The notes beneath the pieces were generated by a model, which worked only from the letters and a program-made list of their open reading frames with translations, did not search any database and was not told the origin of the DNA. Source: Catellicoccus marimammalium M35/04/3 (lineage in GTDB: Bacteria; Bacillota; Bacilli; Lactobacillales; Catellicoccaceae). Taken from it: a stretch of DNA of 64,000 nucleotides. The position numbers were made by a program, and so were the translations under genes. Below, piece by piece: positions 25,445 through 34,964 of this stretch (the stretch's first letter is position 1; each line of letters opens with the position of its first letter). The stretch covers positions 20,079 to 84,078 of the forward strand of contig NZ_AMYT01000019.1 of NCBI RefSeq assembly GCF_000313915.1. Reading direction: 5' to 3'.

Positions 25445-26404
25445 TTATTTTGATTTGATATAAGTTTTACCAATTGCTTTTGGTCCTGAAGATTTACCAA
25501 AGGCAGAGAATAAAACTAATACAATAATTGTTAATACGTATGGAGCAATTTGCATGTAAACATCTGGCATTTTAGCAATAAACGGAATTGCGCCACCGGC
25601 AATACTTAAGTTTTGAGCAAAACCAAAGAATAATGCCGCAAACATAGCTCCGATCGGGTTCCAACGACCAAAGATCATTGCGGCCATTGCGATGAACCCT
25701 TGTCCACAAATCGTTGTTGCTGAGAAACGTCCAGCGATGGCTTGAGCAAAGACTGCACCACCCATACCACCTAATAATCCAGATAGTAACACGCCAGCAT
25801 ATTTCATAGCATAAACACGAATTCCTAGTGTATCTGCTGCTTGTGGATTTTCCCCTACAGAACGTAGACGTAAACCAAAGCGAGTTTTATAAATGACAAC
25901 CCAAGCTAAAATTGCAATTAAAATCGCTACATAAGCTGGAGCAGAAGTATCTTTGAAGAACAAATCTCCCACGATTGGAATTTTGCTTAATACTGGAATA
26001 TCTGAATAACCAAAGGCATATTGAATAGAATCTGTTTGTCCTTTGTTGTACATTGCTTTTACTAAGAAAACAGCTAAAGCAGGCGCCATTAAGTTAATTA
26101 CTGTACCACTAATAATATGGTCAGCACGTAAGTTAACCGTTGCTACCGCATGTAGTAAGGAGAACAGCACTCCAACAACCGCACCAACTAAGCATCCCAA
26201 CCATGGTGTCCAATCCCCAAAAGTTGGACCAAAAGCCAAGTTGAAAACAACAGAACTGAAGGCACCCATAACCATGATTCCTTCTAGACCAACGTTAACA
26301 ATCCCACTACGCTCAGAGAAAACTCCTCCTAACGCTGTTAAAATCAGCGGAGTTGAATAAATCAAAGTTTGTGTAATAATATTTGAAATTGTTGACATAT
26401 CCAT
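25445..26404 (-). CDS. nupQ: nucleoside ABC transporter permease (NupQ-type)
   Basis: 319 residues with about eight to ten membrane segments and BPD-type permease features FSERSGIVNVGLEGIMVMGAF and SVGENPQAADTLGI (the loop contacting the ATPase). Second permease of a BMP-type purine/pyrimidine nucleoside importer. Its start overlaps the nupP stop by one base. Confidence 0.92.
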   Translation of the reverse strand: MDMSTISNIITQTLIYSTPLILTALGGVFSERSGIVNVGLEGIMVMGAFSSVVFNLAFGPTFGDWTPWLGCLVGAVVGVLFSLLHAVATVNLRADHIISGTVINLMAPALAVFLVKAMYNKGQTDSIQYAFGYSDIPVLSKIPIVGDLFFKDTSAPAYVAILIAILAWVVIYKTRFGLRLRSVGENPQAADTLGIRVYAMKYAGVLLSGLLGGMGGAVFAQAIAGRFSATTICGQGFIAMAAMIFGRWNPIGAMFAALFFGFAQNLSIAGGAIPFIAKMPDVYMQIAPYVLTIIVLVLFSAFGKSSGPKAIGKTYIKSK

Positions 26405-27516
26405 TAGATTTCTCCTCCTTCTTGGTTTTGTTTTTCAATTGCTTTTTGAGCACGACGTTGTGTCACTTTATTAATAATAAAGCGGATTAAATAGCTGATA
26501 CCAATGAAGAAGATAATAGATGAAATTACGATATCTACTAACTCTGTTGGTACTGGTGTGTAAAGAGGCATTCCTTGTCCACCAATTTTTAAAATACTGA
26601 ATAGTAATGCAGATAATAAAATACCAATTGCAGAACCGCTACCTAATAATGAAACCGCCATTCCATCAAAACCAATACTTAATGAAGCGTTTTGTTGGAA
26701 GAAGTAACCAAAAGTACCTAATCCATAAATGACACCACCAATACCTGCTAAGGCACCAGAGATCACCATTGCAAAAGTTAAAGTACGTTTACTATTCATC
26801 CCAGCGTATTCTGCTGCATTAGGGTTTAACCCAACAGAACGAATTTCAAATCCTAATGTTGTTTTCTTCATAATAAACCAGAATAAAACAATAGCAATAA
26901 TCGCTAAAAAGATACCAATATTTAAACGTGAGCCTTCGGTCATAGAAGTTAGCCAATCTGTTTGTAACATTGCATTAGCAGGGATTTGATTTGTTACCCC
27001 TTTATTACTAATCCAATCAGCAGGCATCGCGTTATTTACTAAGTGAGTACTTGTATATAAAATAATGTAGTTCATCATAATCGTTACGATAACTTCACTT
27101 GTACCAAAGTAAGCACGTAACAATCCAGGAATTAAACCAGCAATCGCACCTGCTAAAGCTCCTGAGATTACACAAGCTGTAATCATTATCACTTTTGGTG
27201 TAGATTCTGGTAAAGAAAAAGCAGTATAAATACTTGCGACCCAACCACATAATGCTTGGCCAGGTAATCCAATGTTAAAGCAACCTGCTGAATTAGCGAT
27301 AGAAAATCCTAACGCTGTAAAAATCAGCGGCGCAGCCATAACAAAGATTTCTCCAATATTACGTGAAGAAGAAAAGGCACATTCAAACATTGCAGAATAA
27401 GCATCCATTGGATTATATCCAAAAATCAGCATAATGATTGCACCTAACACAAATCCCATAATAATTGAGATCAATGGAATGGACCAATTAATTATTTTTT
27501 CTTGTTTTGTATTCAT
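26404..27516 (-). CDS. nupP: nucleoside ABC transporter permease (NupP-type)
   Basis: 370 residues; membrane segments throughout, with FSIANSAGCFNIGLPGQALCG and RSVGLNPNAAEYAGM as the paired permease signatures. Forms the channel with NupQ. Only 1 bp separates it from the ATPase gene. Confidence 0.92.
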   Translation of the reverse strand: MNTKQEKIINWSIPLISIIMGFVLGAIIMLIFGYNPMDAYSAMFECAFSSSRNIGEIFVMAAPLIFTALGFSIANSAGCFNIGLPGQALCGWVASIYTAFSLPESTPKVIMITACVISGALAGAIAGLIPGLLRAYFGTSEVIVTIMMNYIILYTSTHLVNNAMPADWISNKGVTNQIPANAMLQTDWLTSMTEGSRLNIGIFLAIIAIVLFWFIMKKTTLGFEIRSVGLNPNAAEYAGMNSKRTLTFAMVISGALAGIGGVIYGLGTFGYFFQQNASLSIGFDGMAVSLLGSGSAIGILLSALLFSILKIGGQGMPLYTPVPTELVDIVISSIIFFIGISYLIRFIINKVTQRRAQKAIEKQNQEGGEI

Positions 27517-27517
27517 G

Positions 27518-29068
27518 TTATTGTGCCCCCTCCAATTCTTTTTTCGCTTCTTCTAATGTATATCCAGCCATTAATAAGCCTAGTTCTTTTTCTGTTGTTT
27601 CTTTTGGATCTACAATTCCGACAATTTGACCATCATGGATTACGGCGATACGATCAGATAAGTTCAAGATTTCGTCTAACTCAAAGCTGACTACTAATAC
27701 CGCTTTTCCTTCTGTACGCTGTTGAATAATACGTTTGTGAATATATTCAATCGCACCAACGTCCAATCCACGAGTTGGTTGTGATACAATCAATAACTCT
27801 GGATTACGAGAAATTTCACGGGCAATAATTGCTTTTTGTTGGTTACCTCCAGAAAGAGCTCCAGATGGAACCAATTCATTAGCTGTACGAACATCATATT
27901 CTTCAATCAATTCGCGCGCATGTTGATTAATATATTTATAATTTAAAATTCCCGCTTTACTATTTGGCGCTTTATAGTATTCTTGTAACGCAATATTTTC
28001 TGCTAGCGTCATTTCTAAAACTAAACCATCTTTATGACGGTCTTCAGGAACGTGTCCAACACCCATTTCTGTAATTTTACGTGGGGCTTTATTATTGATA
28101 TTTTCACCATTTAAGATGACATTTCCTGAATCCACTTTTGCTAAACCAGTAAGTGCTTTTACTAATTCTGTTTGTCCGTTTCCGTCGATTCCGGCAATAC
28201 CAACGACTTCTCCGGCACGAACTTCTAAGTTTAAGCCATTTACTGCTCCAATTCCACGACTATCTTTAACGTGTAAATCCACGATTTCCAATACTGGTTC
28301 GCCAGGGTTTGCTGGTACTTTATCTGTTTTGAAAGATACCGCACGACCAACCATCATATCCGCTAATTCTTGGCTAGTAACATCTGCTACATCTACCGTA
28401 CCGATATATTTCCCACGGCGGATAACGGTGCAACAATCTGCTACACGTTTAATCTCGTCTAATTTATGCGTAATTAAAATAATGGATTTTCCTTCTTTAA
28501 CTAAGTTTTCCATAATTGTAATTAACTCATCAATTTCTTGTGGAGTTAACACCGCAGTTGGTTCATCAAAAATTAAAACATTCGCTCCACGATAAAGTGT
28601 TTTTAAAATTTCAACCCTTTGTTGCATCCCAACAGAAATATCAGAAATACGGGCATTTGGATCTACGGATAAACCATACTGTTCAGATAATTCTTTGATT
28701 TTTTTCGCTGCTTGTTTGCGTTCTAAAAATCCTAATTTACTTGGTTCATCCCCAAGAACAATATTTTCTGTAACTGTAAAAGCATCAACTAACATAAAAT
28801 GTTGGTGAACCATTCCAATTCCTGCTTTATGCGCATCTGTTGGTCCATTAAACTTCACTGGTTTTCCATCAATCAAGATTTCTCCACTTGTCGGTTGATA
28901 TAAACCAGATAACATATTCATTAAAGTCGATTTCCCTGCCCCATTTTCTCCTAATAAAGCATGGATCTCTCCTTTTTTAATCTTCAAGTTAATATCATCA
29001 TTGGCAGTAAATGTGCCAAATTTTTTTGTAATATGACGCATTTCAATGACATATTGTTCTTGACTCAC
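27518..29068 (-). CDS. nupO: nucleoside ABC transporter ATP-binding protein (two ABC domains)
   Basis: 516 residues with two ABC domains in tandem. First: Walker A GENGAGKST, signature ISVGMQQRV, Walker B NVLIFDEPTAVL. Second: degenerate Walker A GIDGNGQTE, signature LSGGNQQKA, and TRGLDVGA in place of a canonical D-loop, as usual in RbsA/MglA/NupO-type proteins. Powers nucleoside import with NupP/NupQ. Confidence 0.95.
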   Translation of the reverse strand: MSQEQYVIEMRHITKKFGTFTANDDINLKIKKGEIHALLGENGAGKSTLMNMLSGLYQPTSGEILIDGKPVKFNGPTDAHKAGIGMVHQHFMLVDAFTVTENIVLGDEPSKLGFLERKQAAKKIKELSEQYGLSVDPNARISDISVGMQQRVEILKTLYRGANVLIFDEPTAVLTPQEIDELITIMENLVKEGKSIILITHKLDEIKRVADCCTVIRRGKYIGTVDVADVTSQELADMMVGRAVSFKTDKVPANPGEPVLEIVDLHVKDSRGIGAVNGLNLEVRAGEVVGIAGIDGNGQTELVKALTGLAKVDSGNVILNGENINNKAPRKITEMGVGHVPEDRHKDGLVLEMTLAENIALQEYYKAPNSKAGILNYKYINQHARELIEEYDVRTANELVPSGALSGGNQQKAIIAREISRNPELLIVSQPTRGLDVGAIEYIHKRIIQQRTEGKAVLVVSFELDEILNLSDRIAVIHDGQIVGIVDPKETTEKELGLLMAGYTLEEAKKELEGAQ

Positions 29069-29090
29069 TTTATTTCACTTCCTTTTCCAA

Positions 29091-29124
29091 TTAAAAAAAC
29101 GAGGAGAAGAACATTCTCCTCGTT
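29091..29124 (-). terminator. intra-operon terminator between binding lipoprotein and transporter ATPase
   Basis: 11-base stem AACGAGGAGAA / TTCTCCTCGTT with seven T residues on the minus strand. It would leave more binding-protein mRNA than transporter mRNA. Confidence 0.8.
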
Positions 29125-29138
29125 ATGCATCTGAACTA

Positions 29139-30209
29139 TTATTTTTTAGGTGTTGAAGCAACTTCCACTTTACCATCAATAACTGATTTCTTAGCTTGTT
29201 CTACTGCTTTCCACGCTTTTGTTGATAAGAATCCTTTTGTGATGCTTACTCCGTTATCTTTCAAACCGTAAGATAATACTTTTCCACCAGGGAATTTGTT
29301 ATCCCATGCATCCTGACAGATTTTTTCTACCGCAACATTTACTCCTTTGATTGTTGAAGTTAATGTACAGTTATCTTTCTTACCATCTTTGTTTGTGTAT
29401 TCTCCTTCAGCTTGTTGATCGCTGTCTACACCGATTACCCAAACTTTTTTGCCATTTCCTTTTTCGTTTAATGCTTTTGCTTCTTGGAAGACGCCTGCAC
29501 CTGTACCACCTGCAGCATGATAAATTACATCTGCACCATTTTTGTACATTTGAGCAGCTAACGCTTTCCCTTTATCTGGCGCACCAAATGATGCAGCATA
29601 TTTCACATCTACTTTAATATTTTTATGTAATTGTTTTGCTCCATCTTTAACACCTTGTTCAAATCCAGCTTGGAAGCGGTCAATTACTGCTCCTTCTTCC
29701 CCACCGATGAAACCAACTTTGTTTGTTGTTGTTGTATACGCAGCGGCTACCCCTGCTAAGTAAGCTGCTTCATTATCTTTGAATACTGCAGAAGCAACAT
29801 TTTTTTGCCCTTTGATTACATCGTCAATAATAACGAAGTTTGTGTTTGGATTTTGTTTTGCTGCTTTTTCAACAGAATCTTTTAATAAGTAACCCACACC
29901 AAAAATAGTTTTGTATCCAGCTTGTACTGCTTTATCTAAGTTTGTTGTATAATCTGCGGCTGTTTGTGATTGTAAGTAGTCATAACCACCTACACCTTTT
30001 TTCAAGTCATGAGATTTACCCCATTTTTGTAAACCTTCCCAAGCAGATTGGTTGAATGAGCGGTCATCTACCCCACCAACGTCAGTAACGATAGCAGCAC
30101 TATGATCTGATTTTTTGTCATCTTCTTTTTTATCAGATCCACATGCTGTTAATGTGAAGGCCATTCCTACTGCGGCCATTCCTAATCCTAATTTTGCTGT
30201 TTTTTTCAT
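29139..30209 (-). CDS. nupN: BMP family nucleoside-binding lipoprotein
   Basis: 356 residues from the ATG at 30209, preceded by GGAGG. Signal peptide with lipobox LTAC (Cys at about 23), then a charged linker and the Bmp fold: VTDVGGVDDRSFNQSAWEGL, VIIDDVI and YHAAGGTGAGVFQEA. Anchored outside the membrane, it presents nucleosides to NupOPQ. Upstream neighbour is cytidine deaminase, so imported cytidine can be converted to uridine. Confidence 0.95.
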   Translation of the reverse strand: MKKTAKLGLGMAAVGMAFTLTACGSDKKEDDKKSDHSAAIVTDVGGVDDRSFNQSAWEGLQKWGKSHDLKKGVGGYDYLQSQTAADYTTNLDKAVQAGYKTIFGVGYLLKDSVEKAAKQNPNTNFVIIDDVIKGQKNVASAVFKDNEAAYLAGVAAAYTTTTNKVGFIGGEEGAVIDRFQAGFEQGVKDGAKQLHKNIKVDVKYAASFGAPDKGKALAAQMYKNGADVIYHAAGGTGAGVFQEAKALNEKGNGKKVWVIGVDSDQQAEGEYTNKDGKKDNCTLTSTIKGVNVAVEKICQDAWDNKFPGGKVLSYGLKDNGVSITKGFLSTKAWKAVEQAKKSVIDGKVEVASTPKK

Positions 30210-30242
30210 GATAGAAATCCTCCAAATATTGTGTCTCATCTC

Positions 30243-30635
30243 TTAGTGTAGTTCTGTAAACGAATAAGGTAATAATTCCCGAATGGTCATTTCTTTTCGT
30301 GAGCGATCGTTCCCAATCAAAGTAACAGGCATATCTGCATCACAAAACTCAGCCATTACTTGACGACATGCGCCACAAGGAGAAATCGGTGCTTTTGTTT
30401 GACCGTAAACAACAAGATGTTGAAATTTTTTCTCTCCTTCAGAAACGGCTTTAAAAATAGCTGTGCGTTCTGCACAGTTTGTTAAACCAAAAGAAGCATT
30501 TTCAATATTACATCCAGTATAAAGAGTTCCATCTTCTGCAACTAGACAAGCTCCTACTGGAAACTGAGAATATGGAATATACGCTTTTTGGCTAGCAGTG
30601 ATTGCAGCATCAATCCATTCTTCTTTTGCGGACAT
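30243..30635 (-). CDS. cdd: cytidine deaminase
   Basis: About 130 residues from the ATG at 30635; a GTG three codons earlier (30644) is an alternative and the ribosome site is weak for both. Zinc and catalytic motifs: NIENASFGLTNCAERTAIF with the Cys-Ala-Glu catalytic triplet, and PCGACRQVMAEF with two zinc Cys. Deaminates cytidine/deoxycytidine. First gene of cdd-nupNOPQ, under a promoter overlapped by a LacI-type operator. Confidence 0.96.
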   Translation of the reverse strand: MSAKEEWIDAAITASQKAYIPYSQFPVGACLVAEDGTLYTGCNIENASFGLTNCAERTAIFKAVSEGEKKFQHLVVYGQTKAPISPCGACRQVMAEFCDADMPVTLIGNDRSRKEMTIRELLPYSFTELH

Positions 30636-30675
30636 CTCACTCACTTCTTTCTTATCTTATAGTTTACTTTCTTTC

Positions 30676-30704
30676 ATTATACATAATTTTATAGTATCAG
30701 TAAA
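30676..30704 (-). promoter_or_regulatory. promoter of cdd-nupNOPQ
   Basis: Minus strand: -35 TTTACT (30704-30699), 17-bp spacer, -10 TATAAT (30681-30676). Confidence 0.75.
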
Positions 30705-30713
30705 CCGGTTTAC
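30700..30713. promoter_or_regulatory. palindromic LacI-family operator
   Basis: Perfect 14-base palindrome GTAAACCGGTTTAC with the central CG typical of LacI-family sites. It overlaps the -35 of the cdd promoter and lies 24 bp from the end of the LacI-family gene. Binding would block the promoter; the adjacent regulator is the obvious candidate. Confidence 0.8.
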
Positions 30714-30736
30714 CAAAGAGATTTTCAAAATCTTTT

Positions 30737-31741
30737 TCAAATTTTTTCACTTACACTTTCGCGCTTAATCAAGCTTGGTTCTAAGGTTTTATTAGCAATT
30801 GGGTGTTGTGGATTTTGAATTTTTTCAATTAAACTCTTTGCAGCAACTTGTCCCAATTCATAGATAGGTTGATGAATGGTAGTTAATGCTGGAGTAATAT
30901 AAGAAGCCATATCAATATTATCAAATCCCACAATAGAAATATCTTCTGGAATTTGGTATCCGTATTTAAAAAGCGAACGATAAACTCCGATTGCCATATA
31001 ATCGTTCGCACATATAATAGCATCTATTTTTTTATCCTGCGATAAAAGAAATTCACAACCTTTATATCCACCTTCAACAGATAAATCCGTCTCAATCATC
31101 CATTCAGGGTGATATAGATGATATTTCTTCATTGCATTGATATAACCTTTTTCTCGTTCTTTTAATTGATAATACTTCTTATTTTCTTTAATATAGAAAA
31201 TTTTTCGATGTCCACAACGATAAAGTTCATCAATGGCTAATTGCATTCCTTGTTTTTCATCGATATCAATCTTTCCTTGCTCTCTTTTATTTCCTTGATT
31301 ATCGAGTAATAAAATCGGACAAGTGGCTTTGATATGTTTGAAATAATTCTCTTCTAAAGTGTAAGGAGTCGCTAAAATAATCCCTTCGACTGATCTGGAA
31401 AGCATTAATTCAATTCCTTTTTTCTCCATTTTTGGAGAGTGTTGCGAATGAAATAATAAGACCGTATATCCTTCTTTGGTGGTAACAGATTCAATTCCTT
31501 TAAGTACTTCACCAAAAAAGAAGTCGGTTAAATCAGGAACAATTACACCTATCGTTTTATTTGCTTTTGTACTTAAATTTTGAGCATAAAAATCAGGATA
31601 GTAATGATATTGGGCAGCTAATTTTTTTACTCGTTCTTTGGTTTCTTTACTGAATCTTTCACCTTTACCACTTAAGATTAAAGAAACGGTCGTCGTAGAT
31701 ACTCCTGCTAAATCTGCTAATTGTTTCATTGTCAACTTCAT
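30737..31741 (-). CDS. LacI family transcriptional regulator
   Basis: 334 residues from the ATG at 31741, which has AAGGAAG at good distance; a GTG three codons upstream overlaps that site. N-terminal helix-turn-helix MKQLADLAGVSTTTVSLILSGKG plus hinge, then a periplasmic-binding-like effector domain (VIVPDLTDFFFGEVLKGIE, IICANDYMAIGVYRSL, DISIVGFDN). The operator beside the cdd promoter and the downstream nucleoside genes suggest it controls nucleoside uptake and salvage; a ribose-responsive role cannot be excluded since the rbs operon has no regulator nearby. Confidence 0.9.
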   Translation of the reverse strand: MKLTMKQLADLAGVSTTTVSLILSGKGERFSKETKERVKKLAAQYHYYPDFYAQNLSTKANKTIGVIVPDLTDFFFGEVLKGIESVTTKEGYTVLLFHSQHSPKMEKKGIELMLSRSVEGIILATPYTLEENYFKHIKATCPILLLDNQGNKREQGKIDIDEKQGMQLAIDELYRCGHRKIFYIKENKKYYQLKEREKGYINAMKKYHLYHPEWMIETDLSVEGGYKGCEFLLSQDKKIDAIICANDYMAIGVYRSLFKYGYQIPEDISIVGFDNIDMASYITPALTTIHQPIYELGQVAAKSLIEKIQNPQHPIANKTLEPSLIKRESVSEKI

Positions 31742-31813
31742 ATCGTTCACTTCCTTTCCTTCTTTTTTCTACTATATATTGTAACAAAAAAAGAGTACTT
31801 TTTTTATAGAACT

Positions 31814-31842
31814 TTGACACTGATATTAGAAAAGCGTATAGT
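31814..31842 (+). promoter_or_regulatory. promoter of the ABC-F gene
   Basis: Consensus -35 TTGACA (31814-31819), 17-bp spacer, -10 TATAGT (31837-31842). Predicted start about 31849, giving an 85-nt leader. Confidence 0.85.
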
Positions 31843-31870
31843 TAAACCATATATACGATAGAGATAAACC

Positions 31871-31902
31871 ATCGAGGTTAGAGAAACTAACTTCGATTTT
31901 TT
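31871..31902 (+). terminator. leader terminator (attenuator) of the ABC-F gene
   Basis: Stem ATCGAGGTTAG / CTAACTTCGAT (one G-U pair) with a short loop and a run of T residues, inside the leader between promoter and ribosome site. Confidence 0.7.
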
Positions 31903-31934
31903 AATAGAAAAATTAAAGTGAGGAAACAAAACTT

Positions 31935-33554
31935 ATGATTACGGTTAACAATGTCGGATTACATTTTTCCGATCGTAAATTATTTGAAAATGTAAATATT
32001 AAGTTCACTCCTGGTCATTGTTATGGCTTAATTGGAGCGAATGGTGCAGGAAAATCTACTTTTTTAAAAGTTTTATCTGGAGAAATTGAACCTTCTACTG
32101 GAAATGTTTCACTAGGTCCTGATGAACGTTTAGCGGTATTAAAACAAAACCACTTTGATTATGAAGATTTTACGGTTTTAGATACAGTAATCATGGGACA
32201 TAAACGTCTTTATGATGTAATGAAAGAAAAAGATGCCATTTATATGAAAGAAGATTTTTCAGATGAAGATGGAATTCGTGCTGCAGAATTAGAAGGAGAA
32301 TTTGCGGAACTAAATGGTTGGGAAGCAGAAGCAGAAGCAAGTCAATTATTACAAGGATTGAATATTCCTGAAAGCTTGCATCATTCTTTAATGAGTGAAT
32401 TATCTAACGCTCAAAAAGTAAAAGTTTTACTAGCCCAAGCTCTCTTTGGAGATCCTGATGTGCTTTTACTCGATGAACCAACAAATGGTTTAGATGCTCG
32501 TTCTATTGCTTGGTTAGAAGATTTCTTGATGAACTTTGAAAATACAGTCATCGTTATTTCCCATGACCGTCACTTTTTAAATGCTGTATGTACTCATATC
32601 GCAGATTTAGATTTCCAAAAAATTCAATTATATGTCGGAAACTACGACTTTTGGAAAGAATCTAGCCAATTAGCTGCCCAATTAAAAGCTAACGCAAATG
32701 CGAAAAAAGAAGAACAAATTAAAGAATTACAAGACTTCATCGCGCGCTTTAGTGCCAATGCCAGCAAATCAAAACAAGCAACTTCACGTAAAAAAATGTT
32801 AGAAAAAATTACCTTAGAAGATATTCAACCTTCTTCTCGCCGTTTCCCATACATTGAGTTTAAACAAGAGCGTGAAATTGGTAATGATTTATTACGCGTT
32901 GAAGGCTTATCGAAAACAATTGATGGTCACAAAATCTTAGATAACATCAGTTTTACTTTGAATCGTCAAGATAAAACTGCCTTTTTAGCCGATAACGATT
33001 TGGCGACAACGACTCTTTTCAAAATTATTATGGGAGAAATGGAGCCTGATGAAGGAGAAATTAAATGGGGAGTGACTACTTCTCAATCTTACTTACCAAA
33101 AGATTTAACTCCGGAATTTTCTGAAGAAGTAGAAATTTTAGATTGGTTACGTCAATATGCTTCAAAAGAACAGGAAGATAATACTTTCTTACGTAGTTTC
33201 CTTGGTCGTATGCTATTTTCTGGAGATGAAGTAAACAAAAAAGTAAATGTTCTTTCTGGTGGAGAAAAAGTACGTGTCATGTTAACAAAAATGATGATGC
33301 AAAATGCCAATGTTCTTGTTCTTGATGACCCAACAAACCACTTAGATTTAGAATCCATCACTGCTTTAAATGATGGCTTGAAAAAATTCCCAGGAGCCTT
33401 ATTATTTAGCTCTCATGACCATGAATTTATTCAAACGTTAGCCAACCGTATTATTTTTATTTCAGATCAAGGTATGGTTGACCGCCAAGATACAACTTAT
33501 GACGAATTTTTAGAAAACGAACAAGTCCAAAAACAAATCGAAGCGTTACGCTAA
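31935..33554 (+). CDS. ABC-F family ATPase (YkpA/YbiT type)
   Basis: 539 residues, soluble, two ABC domains joined by a charged linker (about 240-300). Domain 1: Walker A GANGAGKST, signature LSNAQKVKV, Walker B VLLLDEPTNGLD. Domain 2: signature LSGGEKVRV and Walker B VLVLDDPTNHLD, but its Walker A region reads ADNDLATTT and lacks the Lys. ABC-F proteins act on the ribosome; YkpA-type members are translation factors rather than proven resistance proteins. Transcribed alone behind a leader terminator. Confidence 0.9.
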   Translation: MITVNNVGLHFSDRKLFENVNIKFTPGHCYGLIGANGAGKSTFLKVLSGEIEPSTGNVSLGPDERLAVLKQNHFDYEDFTVLDTVIMGHKRLYDVMKEKDAIYMKEDFSDEDGIRAAELEGEFAELNGWEAEAEASQLLQGLNIPESLHHSLMSELSNAQKVKVLLAQALFGDPDVLLLDEPTNGLDARSIAWLEDFLMNFENTVIVISHDRHFLNAVCTHIADLDFQKIQLYVGNYDFWKESSQLAAQLKANANAKKEEQIKELQDFIARFSANASKSKQATSRKKMLEKITLEDIQPSSRRFPYIEFKQEREIGNDLLRVEGLSKTIDGHKILDNISFTLNRQDKTAFLADNDLATTTLFKIIMGEMEPDEGEIKWGVTTSQSYLPKDLTPEFSEEVEILDWLRQYASKEQEDNTFLRSFLGRMLFSGDEVNKKVNVLSGGEKVRVMLTKMMMQNANVLVLDDPTNHLDLESITALNDGLKKFPGALLFSSHDHEFIQTLANRIIFISDQGMVDRQDTTYDEFLENEQVQKQIEALR

Positions 33555-33555
33555 T

Positions 33556-33595
33556 AAAAAGACCTAGGAAAAAATTTTTTCCTAGGTCTTTTTTT
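33556..33595. terminator. bidirectional terminator between ABC-F gene and gntP-like gene
   Basis: Long stem AAAAAGACCTAGGAAAA / TTTTCCTAGGTCTTTTT with A/T flanks between convergent genes. Confidence 0.95.
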
Positions 33596-33596
33596 A

Positions 33597-34901
33597 TTAA
33601 AGAAGAGAAAGTAACGATAAAATACCAAAAGAAGTTAATCCACCAATAATCGTCATCATCGTCCATGTTTTTAATGTCGTTTTGATATCTAAATTGAAAT
33701 ATTCTTTAAACAACCAAAAACCTGGATCATTGATATGAGAACAAAACATACTTCCCGCTCCAATCGCTAAGGCAACAAGTACTACTTCCCATTGATTACT
33801 ACTATGTAACAAAGGTTGCATCATTCCTGCAGTAGTTAATGCAGCTACTGTACTACTTCCTAATAAAATTCGCATCGTGCCTGCAATAGCAAAGCCCATA
33901 ACTAATGGGGATAAGTGCCAGTGACTACATAAATTCGTAATCGTTTCAGTAACACCACTATCGATGAATACTTGTTTTAATCCACCTCCAGCACCATTGA
34001 TTAAAAGTACGTTGGCAATCGATTGAATCGCTACCGTCATCGCTGCCATTAATTTATCTGTCGTATGTCCTTTTTTCCATCCAAAAAAGTAAAGTAATAA
34101 TAGCAATGTAATTAAAAGAGCAACTACGGGTTGACCTAAAAATTGAATCCAACCTACTCCTTGATGGACAAATAAAGGAATAAAAGATCCAGCCGCAATT
34201 AACAAAATAGGTAATAGCATGAACAATAGACTACTGCGGAAAGTGACTTGTTGTCCTTCTACTTTTTCATCAATTTCTATATGATTTAAATCCCAATGTT
34301 CATGACAGAAATAAAAGCGTGGCCATAAAATTCCAGAAACGGTAATAGAACAAAAAGCAACTCCTAATCCAACAACAATTAATAACCCTTCATTTACATG
34401 TAATGCTTTAATTACTTCTACCATCCCTGGATGAGGAGGGAAAAAAGTATGAATCGTTAATAAAGCAGAACAAGCAGGAATCCCTAGCCATAAGGGCGAA
34501 ACTTTCATCTTATGAGCAATTTTAATAACGATAGGAATAAATAAAATAAACCCAGCATCAAAAAAGAGCGCAAAACCGATGATTACTCCAGATAAAATGA
34601 CTGCAAATTGAGCGTATCGCCCCCCGACACGGTCTAAAATTGTATCAGCGATAACATTGGCTGCACCGCTCATTTCCATCATTTTAGCAATCATTCCCCC
34701 TAATCCTAAAATTAAGGCAAGTGATCCTAAAATAGAGCCAATCCCATTTTCTACAGATTGTAAAACGCCCGACAAAGGAAGACCAAGTAATAATCCACCA
34801 ATGATAGACATCAATAGCATGGATAAAAATGCATTAAATTTTTTATACCCTGTTAAATACAGAAGTACTAAAATGATAAAAAGGACAATGATTAATTTCA
34901 A
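33597..34901 (-). CDS. GntP family permease (gluconate:H+ symporter-like)
   Basis: 434 residues, about 12 membrane segments. Features GLGGMIAKMMEMSGAANVIAD, FFPPHPGMVEV and INDPGFWLFKEYFN are characteristic of GntP/DsdX permeases that import gluconate, glycerate or D-serine. No gluconate kinase or sugar acid catabolic gene is adjacent, so the substrate cannot be fixed. Confidence 0.9.
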   Translation of the reverse strand: MKLIIVLFIILVLLYLTGYKKFNAFLSMLLMSIIGGLLLGLPLSGVLQSVENGIGSILGSLALILGLGGMIAKMMEMSGAANVIADTILDRVGGRYAQFAVILSGVIIGFALFFDAGFILFIPIVIKIAHKMKVSPLWLGIPACSALLTIHTFFPPHPGMVEVIKALHVNEGLLIVVGLGVAFCSITVSGILWPRFYFCHEHWDLNHIEIDEKVEGQQVTFRSSLLFMLLPILLIAAGSFIPLFVHQGVGWIQFLGQPVVALLITLLLLLYFFGWKKGHTTDKLMAAMTVAIQSIANVLLINGAGGGLKQVFIDSGVTETITNLCSHWHLSPLVMGFAIAGTMRILLGSSTVAALTTAGMMQPLLHSSNQWEVVLVALAIGAGSMFCSHINDPGFWLFKEYFNLDIKTTLKTWTMMTIIGGLTSFGILSLLSLL

Positions 34902-34964
34902 AGTGCAACCCTTCTTTCTATATTTTTGTTATAATCAGTCATAGATTTAATTAAGGAGGAAAAC

